A DNA stretch of 64,000 bases, taken from NCBI GenBank assembly GCA_031385445.1, contig JANNBM010000018.1:37052-101051 (forward strand), read 5' to 3'. Shown in pieces: positions 26,474 to 33,127 of the stretch. Below the pieces are notes generated by a model that saw nothing but the letters and a program-made list of their open reading frames with translations, did not search any database and was not told where the DNA came from. Numbering within the stretch: position 1 is the stretch's first letter; each line of letters begins with the position of its first letter. The stretch comes from CAIYZT01 sp031385445 (lineage in GTDB: Bacteria > Pseudomonadota > Alphaproteobacteria > Rhodobacterales > Rhodobacteraceae). The translations under genes and the position numbers were made by a program.

Positions 26474-27595
26474 TTAGCGCCCCTTGCCCGTCAGGGCTGT
26501 CACCCGGTCCAGCATCCGCAAACCAACCGCACGATGCGACACTGACGCACGCACCATGTCCTTGCCAGTGGTGATTGCGCGGCGCCGGAAATCGGCGTTG
26601 GACAGCATCTGATCGGCAATCCACACGGCCTGATCCAGATCAGGCTCTGCCCAATGCTGCCCGGCATGGTGGGGGTATTGTCCCGCTTCAACCGGAACGA
26701 GGGTGCTGCCGACACTTCCCGGATAAGAGGCGTCCATATAGTCGAGATTGCCCGACCAAGCGGTCGCAATTGCAAGCCGACCGAGCCACATCGCCTCGCC
26801 TGCGCCCCGGCCGAAGCCCTCGGCGCGGTGCAGCGAAACCATGCAATCACAGGCCGCAATCAAACTGTGAACCTCGTGAGTTGTCAGTCTGGAATCGACG
26901 ACGACCACATCGGGCGCCGCCGCCCCCAGGTTTTCCTCTATCCATCCCAGCGCATCGCTTTCACCGTTCTTGACCTTCAGAACCAGCTGCATATCCGCAA
27001 AAGGATGGGCTGCGCGCAGCCGGCTGTACATCTCGACCACGGCTTCAGGGTTTTTGCGGGTACTGTAAGACGACAGATCGAACAGCGCCAAAAACACGAA
27101 GGACGAGGCCCGAATGCCGAAATGGCGCCGCGGCAGGAACGGGCGGGACGGCAGTTCAACCGACTGCCCGATGTGTACCGATGGCATTCCTGCCGCTGCA
27201 AGCCCGTCCCGGACGAACTGCGAGATTGCCCAGACTTCATCAAACCGTTTCAAGGCGTCCAACCAAACGGCGGGATAAACCGGAAGCTCCCACGCAGGAA
27301 CGATAACATTCCGCCCCCCTTCAAAGGCAATCCCGCGTTTTTCAAGCGTGGCCAACACTTGCTCGACTTCGTCGCCGTTGATGTGAAACACGCGCACACC
27401 GGCGGAAAGACTGCTCGCTTCGCTGTGGTGCAGAAGTTTCAGATGGTCCTGATCGCTGCGATCGGCATAACGGTAAACGTCAAAAACCTTACAGGAGCGA
27501 TCAAGCGCCTTGTAAGCCGAGAAGGCCGAGCGAATTTCTTCGCCCTTGCCAATGCTGGAAAATGGATGCCCGACAAAGGTTACAGCCGCGGTCAA
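26474..27595 (-). CDS. GT4-family glycosyltransferase (TTG start)
   Basis: A 373-residue glycosyltransferase with a GT-B fold. The C-terminal half carries the E-x7-E motif of retaining GT4 enzymes in HRAEGFGRGAGEAM. The N-terminus TAAVTFVGHPFSSIGKGEE is the usual first strand and glycine loop. The frame is open 77 codons further upstream, but that part does not look like protein, whereas TTG 27595 follows GGAGGGG by 5 bases and yields a standard N-terminus. It is the first gene of the minus-strand glycan operon that continues down to 21727. Confidence 0.8.
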   Translation of the reverse strand: MTAAVTFVGHPFSSIGKGEEIRSAFSAYKALDRSCKVFDVYRYADRSDQDHLKLLHHSEASSLSAGVRVFHINGDEVEQVLATLEKRGIAFEGGRNVIVPAWELPVYPAVWLDALKRFDEVWAISQFVRDGLAAAGMPSVHIGQSVELPSRPFLPRRHFGIRASSFVFLALFDLSSYSTRKNPEAVVEMYSRLRAAHPFADMQLVLKVKNGESDALGWIEENLGAAAPDVVVVDSRLTTHEVHSLIAACDCMVSLHRAEGFGRGAGEAMWLGRLAIATAWSGNLDYMDASYPGSVGSTLVPVEAGQYPHHAGQHWAEPDLDQAVWIADQMLSNADFRRRAITTGKDMVRASVSHRAVGLRMLDRVTALTGKGR

Positions 27596-27973
27596 CTTAT
27601 CCCCTCCAGTGCCGCGAACCAGTTTCGGTTGCGATCTTTGGCTCGTTTCACAGCCCCTCTTACCGCCCCTCTTAAGGTGAAAGTCTTTTCCTGCACAGGA
27701 GATTCGCAACCGCTCAGGCGGCAAAATCCTGTCCTGTTGGCGACGTTGCCAGACAAGTTGCCAAGTTTCCCCGGTCAAAGAAATTGGTTCATGCAAAAGG
27801 CCTTGCCAAAAGGTGGGCCGGTTCAATCCTGAGATGAAAATCGACCGCTCGGCATGAAAGGTTTGCGCGCCGCAAGGGCCACGATCCCCCGCTTAAGGCT
27901 CTGCCACCCCAAAGCTGTGCATTTGGGCGCCGCTTTGCTTTAAATGCAGCGGTTTCGCACGAAAAAGGATGGA
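27596..27973. other. 378-bp gap between GT4 gene and the split tRNA-Thr
   Basis: No convincing gene. On the minus strand it is open in the GT4 frame back to 27826 but is non-conserved in appearance. It has a tandem CCCCTCTTA repeat at about 27656-27674. It probably holds the promoter and leader of the glycan operon. Confidence 0.4.
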
Positions 27974-28019
27974 TGGTGCCCCAAGACGGATTCGAACCGC
28001 CGACCCCTTCATTGCGAAT
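27974..28019 (-). pseudogene. 3' half of a disrupted tRNA-Thr gene
   Basis: Read on the minus strand, this is the 3' part of a tRNA: half anticodon loop, 3' anticodon stem, variable loop, T arm with GTTCGAATCC, acceptor TTGGGGC, and encoded ACCA. Joined to 30430-30468 it makes exactly 76 nt, with complementary acceptor strands (GCCCCAA/TTGGGGC) and a CTTCA/TGAAG anticodon stem. The 9 bases at the break (28011-28019, attgcgaat) repeat at 30430-30438 with one difference. Confidence 0.8.
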
Positions 28020-28161
28020 TGTTTTTTGTAACAATATCAGATACTTAGATGCTTCGCCAAATTGTTGGACGCCGTTGGATAAGCCCTTGCCTTGATTCAG
28101 CATTTGCCGACTGAAGTCTAGCACAATGTATCACGCCACTGCTGACCCTTTCAAACCGCTA

Positions 28162-28171
28162 CCCTACTAAC
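28162..28171 (+). repeat. CCCTACTAAC repeat, copy 1 (candidate integrase arm site)
   Basis: Ten-base word found again at 28191 and, in the same orientation, near the other islet end at 30362. Arm-type integrase sites end up split this way after integration. Confidence 0.5.
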
Positions 28172-28190
28172 AACCTACAATCACAGTCTG

Positions 28191-28200
28191 CCCTACTAAC
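28191..28200 (+). repeat. CCCTACTAAC repeat, copy 2
   Basis: Second copy, 29 bases from the first. Like copy 3 it is preceded by G. Confidence 0.5.
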
Positions 28201-28387
28201 CGTCACAGAACGACGCAGACCTCCCCCTATCAACGGTTCTGACAGTTCGGAGGCGGGGCGAGAGCCTGTGGGTGGAGGGATGTCCCCGACTTTTGAAACA
28301 GTCGCACATTTTTCTTTGGAATGGAAACGGTTGCGTCGCTGACAAGAGCAAGGAACTCTGCTGCCCCTTTCTGTTTGTTTGGTAACG

Positions 28388-29128
28388 TTACCAGACGAAC
28401 AGATGTCCCAACCTATCAAGTCTTCTCAGCCGATCCTCATAGTCTGGCATGATAGTTTCCATCGATCTCCAAAATCGCCGCGAGTGGTTGTGTTCCAGAA
28501 CATGGCAGGCTTCATGCGCAATAACGTAATCCACCAAAGGCATGGGTGCCATAATCAAACGCCAGTTCAAGCGAATACGTCCCCGCGCGTCACAGCTGCC
28601 CCAGCGTTTAAATTGATCAACCACATTAACCTTTGGTGTAGGAATTCCAAGAAGTTGCGCAATCACTTGAGCGCGAACAAGAAAGTGTTGACTGGCGTGC
28701 TTTCGATACCATTGCCGAAGTCCACATCTGACGGCTGCTCTTTGGACCAATGCATTTCCATTTGGAAGAACCGGCGCAACCAATGTTGAACCTCTCGCAA
28801 TGATACGTGTCGTTATAGCATCTTGATCAATAGTCAACTTTAGGCGGTATGGACGTCCAAGATAGTGGAATGTCTCTCCGCTCACAAATTCCTTTGGGAC
28901 AGGCTGCCCCCCGAGTTCTTGGTAAGCCGCCAGTTTGCGGATCATCCAAGCGCCCTTTTTATGAACGATGTCGAGGACGCGATCATCATGAAGGTCTGAC
29001 GGTGCCAAGACACGGACCCCATCGAACCCAACTGAGATCGCCACGGTTTTCCGGCGGGCTGTGCGTTCAATCAAGAACTCTAGAGTTTCACCACCAAATA
29101 CGACGGATTGTTGCGTGTTGTCGATCAT
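28388..29128 (-). CDS. YgjP/M48-type zinc metallopeptidase (DUF45)
   Basis: A 246-residue protein of the YgjP-like family. The zinc site is VIAHEACHVLEHNHSRRFW (HExxH plus a third His), preceded by the family motif RWGSCDARGRIRLNWRL. Members are often the gene after hsdR in type I restriction-modification operons, with unknown function. Here ATG 29128 overlaps the hsdR remnant stop as ATGA, so the original operon junction survives. The intact catalytic residues suggest it may still be functional although its restriction partner is gone. Confidence 0.85.
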   Translation of the reverse strand: MIDNTQQSVVFGGETLEFLIERTARRKTVAISVGFDGVRVLAPSDLHDDRVLDIVHKKGAWMIRKLAAYQELGGQPVPKEFVSGETFHYLGRPYRLKLTIDQDAITTRIIARGSTLVAPVLPNGNALVQRAAVRCGLRQWYRKHASQHFLVRAQVIAQLLGIPTPKVNVVDQFKRWGSCDARGRIRLNWRLIMAPMPLVDYVIAHEACHVLEHNHSRRFWRSMETIMPDYEDRLRRLDRLGHLFVW

Positions 29129-29283
29129 CGCGCATACCTTGCGCGAGCAACATCCATGATTTTTGCTGTTGTGGCTTCAATTTTGTTGGCTTCCATACCA
29201 AGTTCGCGCAGCTGTTCTTTAATGGATCGCCGCATTTGACGTTGAACGTCTTCCTTGTGCTGCCAATCAACAACGGCTGCATA
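29125..29283 (-). pseudogene. 3' remnant of hsdR (type I restriction endonuclease, C-terminal 52 codons)
   Basis: On the minus strand the frame ending at TGA 29125-29127 reads YAAVVDWQHKEDVQRQMRRS and then IKEQLRELGMEANKIEA, matching the extreme C-terminus of HsdR (after the helicase and helical domains). Upstream of about 29283 the sequence no longer resembles HsdR and soon meets a stop (near 29394). The piece has no start codon of its own in a good context. The 4-base overlap with the metallopeptidase gene is preserved. Confidence 0.7.
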
Positions 29284-29590
29284 TCGTGTCGTCGATGCAG
29301 AGCATCGCGATAGTGCTGCATTGCCACGCGAGGTATCACCTTTTTGAGAGTGGGTTTGTGAGCAACATTGGCAGGTTTGGCAGGGTAATGCAGGTTACTG
29401 TGGGCAGCCCGTGGCCTGCAAACCTGTATTACCCTGTCTAACCTGTGGCCGTGCTGCCCTAGGCCGTAGCACAACCTAGGCACTGTGTGTTGTTGCCCAA
29501 CAAGCCAAAGCCCCCCACGGGGCATCTGAGCGGCACTCTGAGGCAAAAAAGGCTGCGCAGCGGGTGGCAGCTCCATGGGCAGCCTGACAA
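29284..29590. other. Non-coding segment between hsdR remnant and regulator gene
   Basis: A 307-bp stretch with no gene. It contains the 25-bp inverted repeat at 29372-29445 and is the likely scar of the deletion that removed the rest of the restriction operon. Confidence 0.5.
29372..29445. repeat. 25-bp imperfect inverted repeat made of CAGGTT/CAGGGT hexamers
   Basis: Left arm 29372-29396 contains CAGGTT, CAGGGT and CAGGTT spaced about one helical turn apart. Right arm 29421-29445 is its reverse complement with 3 mismatches in 25. The 24-base spacer is GC-rich and contains GGGCAGCCC. The layout suggests a protein-binding array (regulator operator, recombination or replication site) or an RNA stem. 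It is 145 bases beyond the end of the C-protein-like gene. Confidence 0.7.
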
Positions 29591-29815
29591 TTAACTTTGG
29601 TCAGCCAGAAGTTCGGCAGCTGTTGTTTCGAGTGCTTCGGCAAACTTTGCCACCACGGTGATCGTTGGATTTCTGACCTGTCGCTCAATTCCTGAAACGT
29701 ATGTCCGGTCTATCTCAGCCCGCGCGGCAAGTTCCTCTTGTGAGAGATTCAACCGCCTCCGGGCGTCCTTGATGTTTTGGGCAAGTATAGCGCGCACGTT
29801 TTCCATGAGCCGCAT
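29591..29815 (-). CDS. Xre-family regulator resembling restriction-modification C proteins
   Basis: A 74-residue single-domain helix-turn-helix protein (LSQEELAARAEIDRTYVSGI, then ERQVRNPTI). Size and the RTYVSGIERxxRNP pattern match controller (C) proteins that time restriction-modification expression, and also short phage-type Xre repressors. ATG 29815 is used; ATG 29806 is an alternative. It stands alone in the islet, with the hexamer array downstream and a divergent membrane-protein gene upstream. Its target may be its own promoter or the divergent gene. Confidence 0.75.
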   Translation of the reverse strand: MRLMENVRAILAQNIKDARRRLNLSQEELAARAEIDRTYVSGIERQVRNPTITVVAKFAEALETTAAELLADQS

Positions 29816-29920
29816 TAGTCAGAGATGATGACGATAAGCCCACGGACTATGAGTCTCTTTTCACTTTCATTTATGCCTTGTTGACTATAGGCTACATCGC
29901 ACTTTGTCAGGAGTGCTGCG

Positions 29921-30232
29921 ATGTTAGAAGTGTTAACTCAGGGAGCTTCTTGGCTCACATTGGTATTTTTTGGCAGCCAAGTTGCCATTTTCATTGGCCT
30001 TTTGCTTTGGTTGATTTGGACGGATGCGATTAGGCCAAGGTTGATCCCCTCAGGCGAAATCGAGAGTGTGGCCGACGAAATCATCGTGAAATTTGCAGAC
30101 CCAGAGCGGGAGGCTTTCGCGCGACACCAACAAGCATGGTATCGTTGCGAGGGTGCGGAGCAAGTATACTGGTATCGCATTCGCAAGGCTGTGAGGCGGC
30201 GGCTAAGAGCCGAAGCGAATAGGAATCCTTAG
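29921..30232 (+). CDS. Small membrane protein of unknown function in islet
   Basis: 103 residues. One or two hydrophobic helices at residues 10-35 (LTLVFFGSQVAIFIGLLLWL) are followed by a charged cytoplasmic tail with many Arg (YRIRKAVRRRLRAEANR). ATG 29921 follows CAGGAG by 7 bases, supporting it as a real gene. It is divergent from the C-protein-like regulator gene 105 bases away, which may control it. I do not recognise the family. A membrane-acting toxin or a defence accessory is possible but unsupported. Confidence 0.6.
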   Translation: MLEVLTQGASWLTLVFFGSQVAIFIGLLLWLIWTDAIRPRLIPSGEIESVADEIIVKFADPEREAFARHQQAWYRCEGAEQVYWYRIRKAVRRRLRAEANRNP

Positions 30233-30257
30233 CACATTCAAAGACTTGAAAGAGTGG

Positions 30258-30333
30258 TGGTGCCGCTTAGGTGACTCGAACACCTGACCCCGTCATTACG
30301 AATGACGTGCTCTACCAACTGAGCTAAAGCGGC
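30258..30333 (-). tRNA. tRNA-Thr, anticodon CGT, intact
   Basis: 76 nt including encoded CCA. Acceptor GCCGCTT/AAGCGGC, anticodon stem CGTCA/TGACG and T stem AGGTG/CACCT are all perfectly paired, with loop TTCGTAA (anticodon 30298-30300 on the plus strand, read as CGT). It lies inside the islet, 97 bases downstream of the 5' end of the disrupted tRNA-Thr with the same anticodon but a different body. It probably supplies the lost decoding function and may be transcribed from the original tRNA promoter upstream of 30468. Confidence 0.9.
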
Positions 30334-30361
30334 TTAACCCTTCACGCTGACCATACTATGG

Positions 30362-30371
30362 CCCTACTAAC
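30362..30371 (+). repeat. CCCTACTAAC repeat, copy 3
   Basis: Same word and orientation as the two copies at the other end of the islet, here 59 bases inside the 9-bp core repeat. Confidence 0.5.
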
Positions 30372-30429
30372 TTTCACTCACCAGCTCCAACCCACTGGTT
30401 TCGAACCTCATTCTCAAGCGAACCCGCTA

Positions 30430-30468
30430 ATTACGAATGAAGTGCTCTACCAGCTGAGCTATTGGGGC
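30430..30468 (-). pseudogene. 5' half of a disrupted tRNA-Thr gene (CGT anticodon)
   Basis: On the minus strand, acceptor GCCCCAA, D arm GCTCAGCTGGTAGAGC, anticodon stem CTTCA and loop TTCGTAA are intact. The 3' anticodon strand is then replaced by TTAGC. The DNA that follows (30379-30429) has a T-loop-like GGTTCGAAACC and an acceptor-like TTGGAGC but cannot pair properly, so this is not a working gene. It completes the half at 27974-28019. Confidence 0.8.
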
Positions 30469-30813
30469 GTCGAGGGCCTTTTACCGCCAAGTCGCGGCCT
30501 TTTCAAGGCTTCCAATCGCGCGGTGTAAGATCATTGTTCCAAGGGGATAAGACTGGACCTAACCATATGTTTTTCATCCCATTTCAGCCCACCTGCGCCG
30601 TGGTTCGGACTGATTTTCCAAACCAGAGCCGCGGTGCCGGCACTTTTCGTCTTCGGGGGCGGGATGGCCACAATCGAACGTCTGCTCTGCGCCCTTCTTG
30701 CATTTGACGGCACCCGCGACAAGCAAATATTGCTTTGAGCCGCAAGGTGGACTTGTGCGGTTGCAGCCCCTACATAAGGAGCCAACAGACTTTTTCCCTC
30801 TTTGAGGTCACGC
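30469..30813. other. 345-bp intergenic region beyond the islet
   Basis: No gene seen. It should contain the promoter of the tRNA-Thr locus on the minus strand (just above 30468) and that of the Tim44-like gene on the plus strand. Confidence 0.4.
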
Positions 30814-31470
30814 ATGAGTTCTTCGATAGTGCAACTTCTCGTCCTTGCCGGGATTGCCATATTTCTGATCCTGAAACTGCGTTCGGTCCTTGGCACGCGC
30901 GACGGTTTTGAATCGCCGCCTTCGCCTGCGGAAAACGGGCGCCCGCGGCTGGTTGAAACCGCGCCGCGGCCCGGTGACGCGGATCTGGACATTTCCGATC
31001 ATGTGGCCAATGGCTCGCCTGCGGCATTGGCGCTTGCGCAGATCAAGGCGCTGGAGCCAAGCTTCACGGTCAATGGGTTCATGGGCGGCGCGCGCGGCGC
31101 TTATGAGATGATCCTGATGGCGTTTCAAAACGGAAGCATTGCCGATGTTCGCGCGTTCATGACCGCCGAGGTGGAAGAGGGTTTCGAAGACGCCATTGCC
31201 GAGCGTGAGGCCAAGGGGCTGAAGTTCGAGGCGAAGTTTTCGGGCATTCGCGAGATGGCGCTTGATGGCGCCGCTTACGATCCGGCGACGAAATTTGCCG
31301 AGATCACGCTGCGGTTTACCGGCGAGTTGACGGTGGTTGTCCGCGATAAATCCGGCGAGATTGTGGACGGCAGCCCGACCGCGATCAAGCGGCAGCGCGA
31401 TGTGTGGACGTTTGAACGGCAGATCGGCGCGGCGGATCCCAACTGGCAGCTTGCGGCAACCGGGGACTGA
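30814..31470 (+). CDS. Tim44/TimA-domain membrane-anchored protein
   Basis: 218 residues. An N-terminal transmembrane segment (about residues 5-22, VQLLVLAGIAIFLILKL) is followed by a linker and a C-terminal Tim44-like domain (MILMAFQNGSIADVRAFM; GAAYDPATKFAEITLRFTGE). Alphaproteobacterial members are inner-membrane proteins whose role in membrane-protein assembly is debated. ATG 30814 follows TTTGAGG. It heads a run of four plus-strand genes (with mltA, Smr and a small protein) that is well conserved in Rhodobacterales to my knowledge. Confidence 0.85.
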   Translation: MSSSIVQLLVLAGIAIFLILKLRSVLGTRDGFESPPSPAENGRPRLVETAPRPGDADLDISDHVANGSPAALALAQIKALEPSFTVNGFMGGARGAYEMILMAFQNGSIADVRAFMTAEVEEGFEDAIAEREAKGLKFEAKFSGIREMALDGAAYDPATKFAEITLRFTGELTVVVRDKSGEIVDGSPTAIKRQRDVWTFERQIGAADPNWQLAATGD

Positions 31471-31478
31471 CATTTGCC

Positions 31479-32525
31479 ATGGTCTTTGCCAAGCGCCTTG
31501 CCCGAACTGTCCTGGCTTTTGGGCTGGGATTGATGTCGGGCGCGGCGCAGGCACAGACGCAATTGCTTGAATTTGGCGATTTGCACGGTTGGGAAGCGGA
31601 CGACCATCAGGCGGCTTTGCGCAGTTTTTTGGTCACTTGCGATCTGCTGAAAGGCGAAGACTGGCAACCGATTTGTGCGGTTGCCCAAGAGGCGGCGGCA
31701 AGTCCGGCGGCGTCGAAGGCGTTTTTCGAAATGTTCTTTCGTCCGGTCCAGATCGGCACGCCCCCGGCGCTTTTCACCGGGTATTTCGAGCCGGAACTGA
31801 ACGGCGCGCTGAAGCGCAGCGCGCGCTTCGCCTGGCCGATTTACCGCCGCCCGCCCGAGGTGAAAGACGGCATGCAATGGCACGACCGGGCCACGATCGA
31901 ACGCGGAATCCTGCGCGGTCGGGGGCTTGAAATCGCTTGGATTGATGATCCCGTCGATGTTTTCTTTCTGCAAATTCAGGGGTCTGGCCGCATTGTTTTG
32001 CAGGACGGCTCGGTGATCCGCGTCGGCTATGCCGGGCGCAACGGGCATCCTTACCGCTCTTTGGGCAACAGCCTTGTCGAGCGCGGGCTTTTGCGCCCCG
32101 ATCAGGTGTCGGCCGAGGAAATCCGCGCCTATATCCGGCGCAATCCGCAGTTGGCCGACACGCTGCTGAACGTGAACCCGTCCTATGTGTTTTTCCGCCG
32201 TCTGGACGATCTGCCGCCAGAGGCCGGGCCGATTGGCGCGATGGGGCGGTCGATCAGCACATTGCGCTCGGTCGCGGTTGATCCAGATTTCGTGCCTTTG
32301 GGCGCGCCGGTCTGGCTGGAAAAAGCGGGGCGCGATCCGATGTGGCGGCTGATGGTGGCGCAAGATACCGGCGGCGCGATCAAAGGGGCCCAGCGGGCCG
32401 ATATCTTTTTCGGCACTGGCGCCGAGGCGGGCCGGCAGGCGGGGTATCTGCGCGATGGCGGGCGGATGCTGGTGCTGTTGCCCATTGACCGGGCCTATGC
32501 CCTGACCGCGCCGGAAAGCTTTTGA
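31479..32525 (+). CDS. mltA: Membrane-bound lytic murein transglycosylase A
   Basis: 348 residues with a Sec signal peptide (ends GAAQA, about 25 residues) and no lipobox cysteine, so probably periplasmic rather than lipid-anchored. The MltA domain (FTGYFEPELNG; LQIQGSGRI) and the 3D domain with catalytic Asp in AQDTGGAIKGAQRADIFFG are present. It cleaves peptidoglycan strands to 1,6-anhydro ends. It starts 8 bases after the Tim44-like gene stop and is followed by the Smr gene one base after its own stop. Confidence 0.9.
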   Translation: MVFAKRLARTVLAFGLGLMSGAAQAQTQLLEFGDLHGWEADDHQAALRSFLVTCDLLKGEDWQPICAVAQEAAASPAASKAFFEMFFRPVQIGTPPALFTGYFEPELNGALKRSARFAWPIYRRPPEVKDGMQWHDRATIERGILRGRGLEIAWIDDPVDVFFLQIQGSGRIVLQDGSVIRVGYAGRNGHPYRSLGNSLVERGLLRPDQVSAEEIRAYIRRNPQLADTLLNVNPSYVFFRRLDDLPPEAGPIGAMGRSISTLRSVAVDPDFVPLGAPVWLEKAGRDPMWRLMVAQDTGGAIKGAQRADIFFGTGAEAGRQAGYLRDGGRMLVLLPIDRAYALTAPESF

Positions 32526-32526
32526 C

Positions 32527-33117
32527 ATGCGGCGGCGGCATCTGAATTCGGAAGAGCGGCAGCTTTGGGAAGCGGTCGCAAAAACCGCCAAGCCGATTCA
32601 TGGGCGCAAGGTTTTTATCGCCGAAGGCGCGGCAGAACCGTTGCGCCCTGCGCTTAAAATCCCTCCGCCAAAGCCGTGCATTGATCCGTTTTCGCTGGGC
32701 GAGAAAGCCGCGCGTGCTGCGCCGCGCCTTGATCAGCCCAAAACCATCGGGCAGGCTTTGGGCGAACAGCCGCTGTCGATGGACGCCAAGACCCACACCC
32801 GGATGACCAAGGGCAAGCTGTTGCCCGAAGCGCGGCTGGATCTGCACGGCATGACGCTGAACGAGGCGCACTCCGAGTTGATCAGCTTTGTGCTGACCGC
32901 GCGGGCAGCCGGGTTGCGACTTGTGCTGGTGATCACGGGCAAGGGCAAGGCCGCGCATGACAGCGGCGCGGTCCCGCACCGCATCGGCGCGCTGCGCCAT
33001 CAGTTGCCGCACTGGCTGCGCTTGCCGCCGCTGGCCCCCGTGGTGCAGCAATTGGCCGAAGCGCACTTGCGCCATGGCGGCTCGGGGGCCTATTACATCT
33101 ATCTTCGCCGAAAATAA
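32527..33117 (+). CDS. Smr-domain protein (MutS2 C-terminal type)
   Basis: 196 residues. The C-terminal Smr domain has LDLHGMTLNEAHSEL and the nucleic-acid loop VITGKGK, then HGGSGAYYIYLR. Stand-alone Smr proteins are nucleases or nucleic-acid-binding proteins. The N-terminal 90 residues are a variable linker. ATG 32527 begins one base after the mltA stop. Confidence 0.88.
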   Translation: MRRRHLNSEERQLWEAVAKTAKPIHGRKVFIAEGAAEPLRPALKIPPPKPCIDPFSLGEKAARAAPRLDQPKTIGQALGEQPLSMDAKTHTRMTKGKLLPEARLDLHGMTLNEAHSELISFVLTARAAGLRLVLVITGKGKAAHDSGAVPHRIGALRHQLPHWLRLPPLAPVVQQLAEAHLRHGGSGAYYIYLRRK

Positions 33118-33127
33118 GAGCGCCCCA

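Larger units (their letters stand above)
28020..28387. other. Islet end with arm-type repeats, no gene
   Basis: A 368-bp non-coding end. ATTGTT (28018-28023) and AACAAT (28030-28035) form a small dyad at the junction. CCCTACTAAC occurs at 28162-28171 and 28191-28200. No coding sequence is convincing here. Confidence 0.55.
28011..30438. mobile_element. 2.4-kb islet inserted in the anticodon arm of tRNA-Thr(CGT)
   Basis: The two halves of a tRNA gene are separated by about 2.4 kb, and the 9-bp core (attgcgaat at 28011, attacgaat at 30430) is duplicated at the ends. This is the footprint of tyrosine-recombinase insertion into an anticodon loop. Contents: YgjP-type metallopeptidase, hsdR 3' remnant, hexamer inverted repeat, C-protein-like regulator, small membrane protein and an intact tRNA-Thr(CGT). 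There is no integrase, relaxase or replication gene. The islet is visibly more A+T-rich than its surroundings. Three CCCTACTAAC copies sit near the ends. Probably a decayed defence island; the missing hsdM/hsdS/int could have gone in a deletion between 29283 and 29590. Confidence 0.75.

Noticed and set aside
28162..28200. CRISPR array suggested by the repeated CCCTACTAAC
   Set aside because: Only 10 bases long, two adjacent copies, no regular spacers and no cas genes.
29088..29576. A 162-codon minus-strand frame in the islet
   Set aside because: It is out of phase with the recognisable HsdR C-terminal sequence and overlaps the inverted repeat; no family resemblance.
28011..30438. Prophage or integrative conjugative element
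   Set aside because: No integrase, structural, relaxase or replication genes; only 2.4 kb remains.
30379..30468. A second complete tRNA gene on the minus strand
   Set aside because: The acceptor strands nearly pair, but the anticodon and T stems do not, and the variable/T region is about 13 bases too long.
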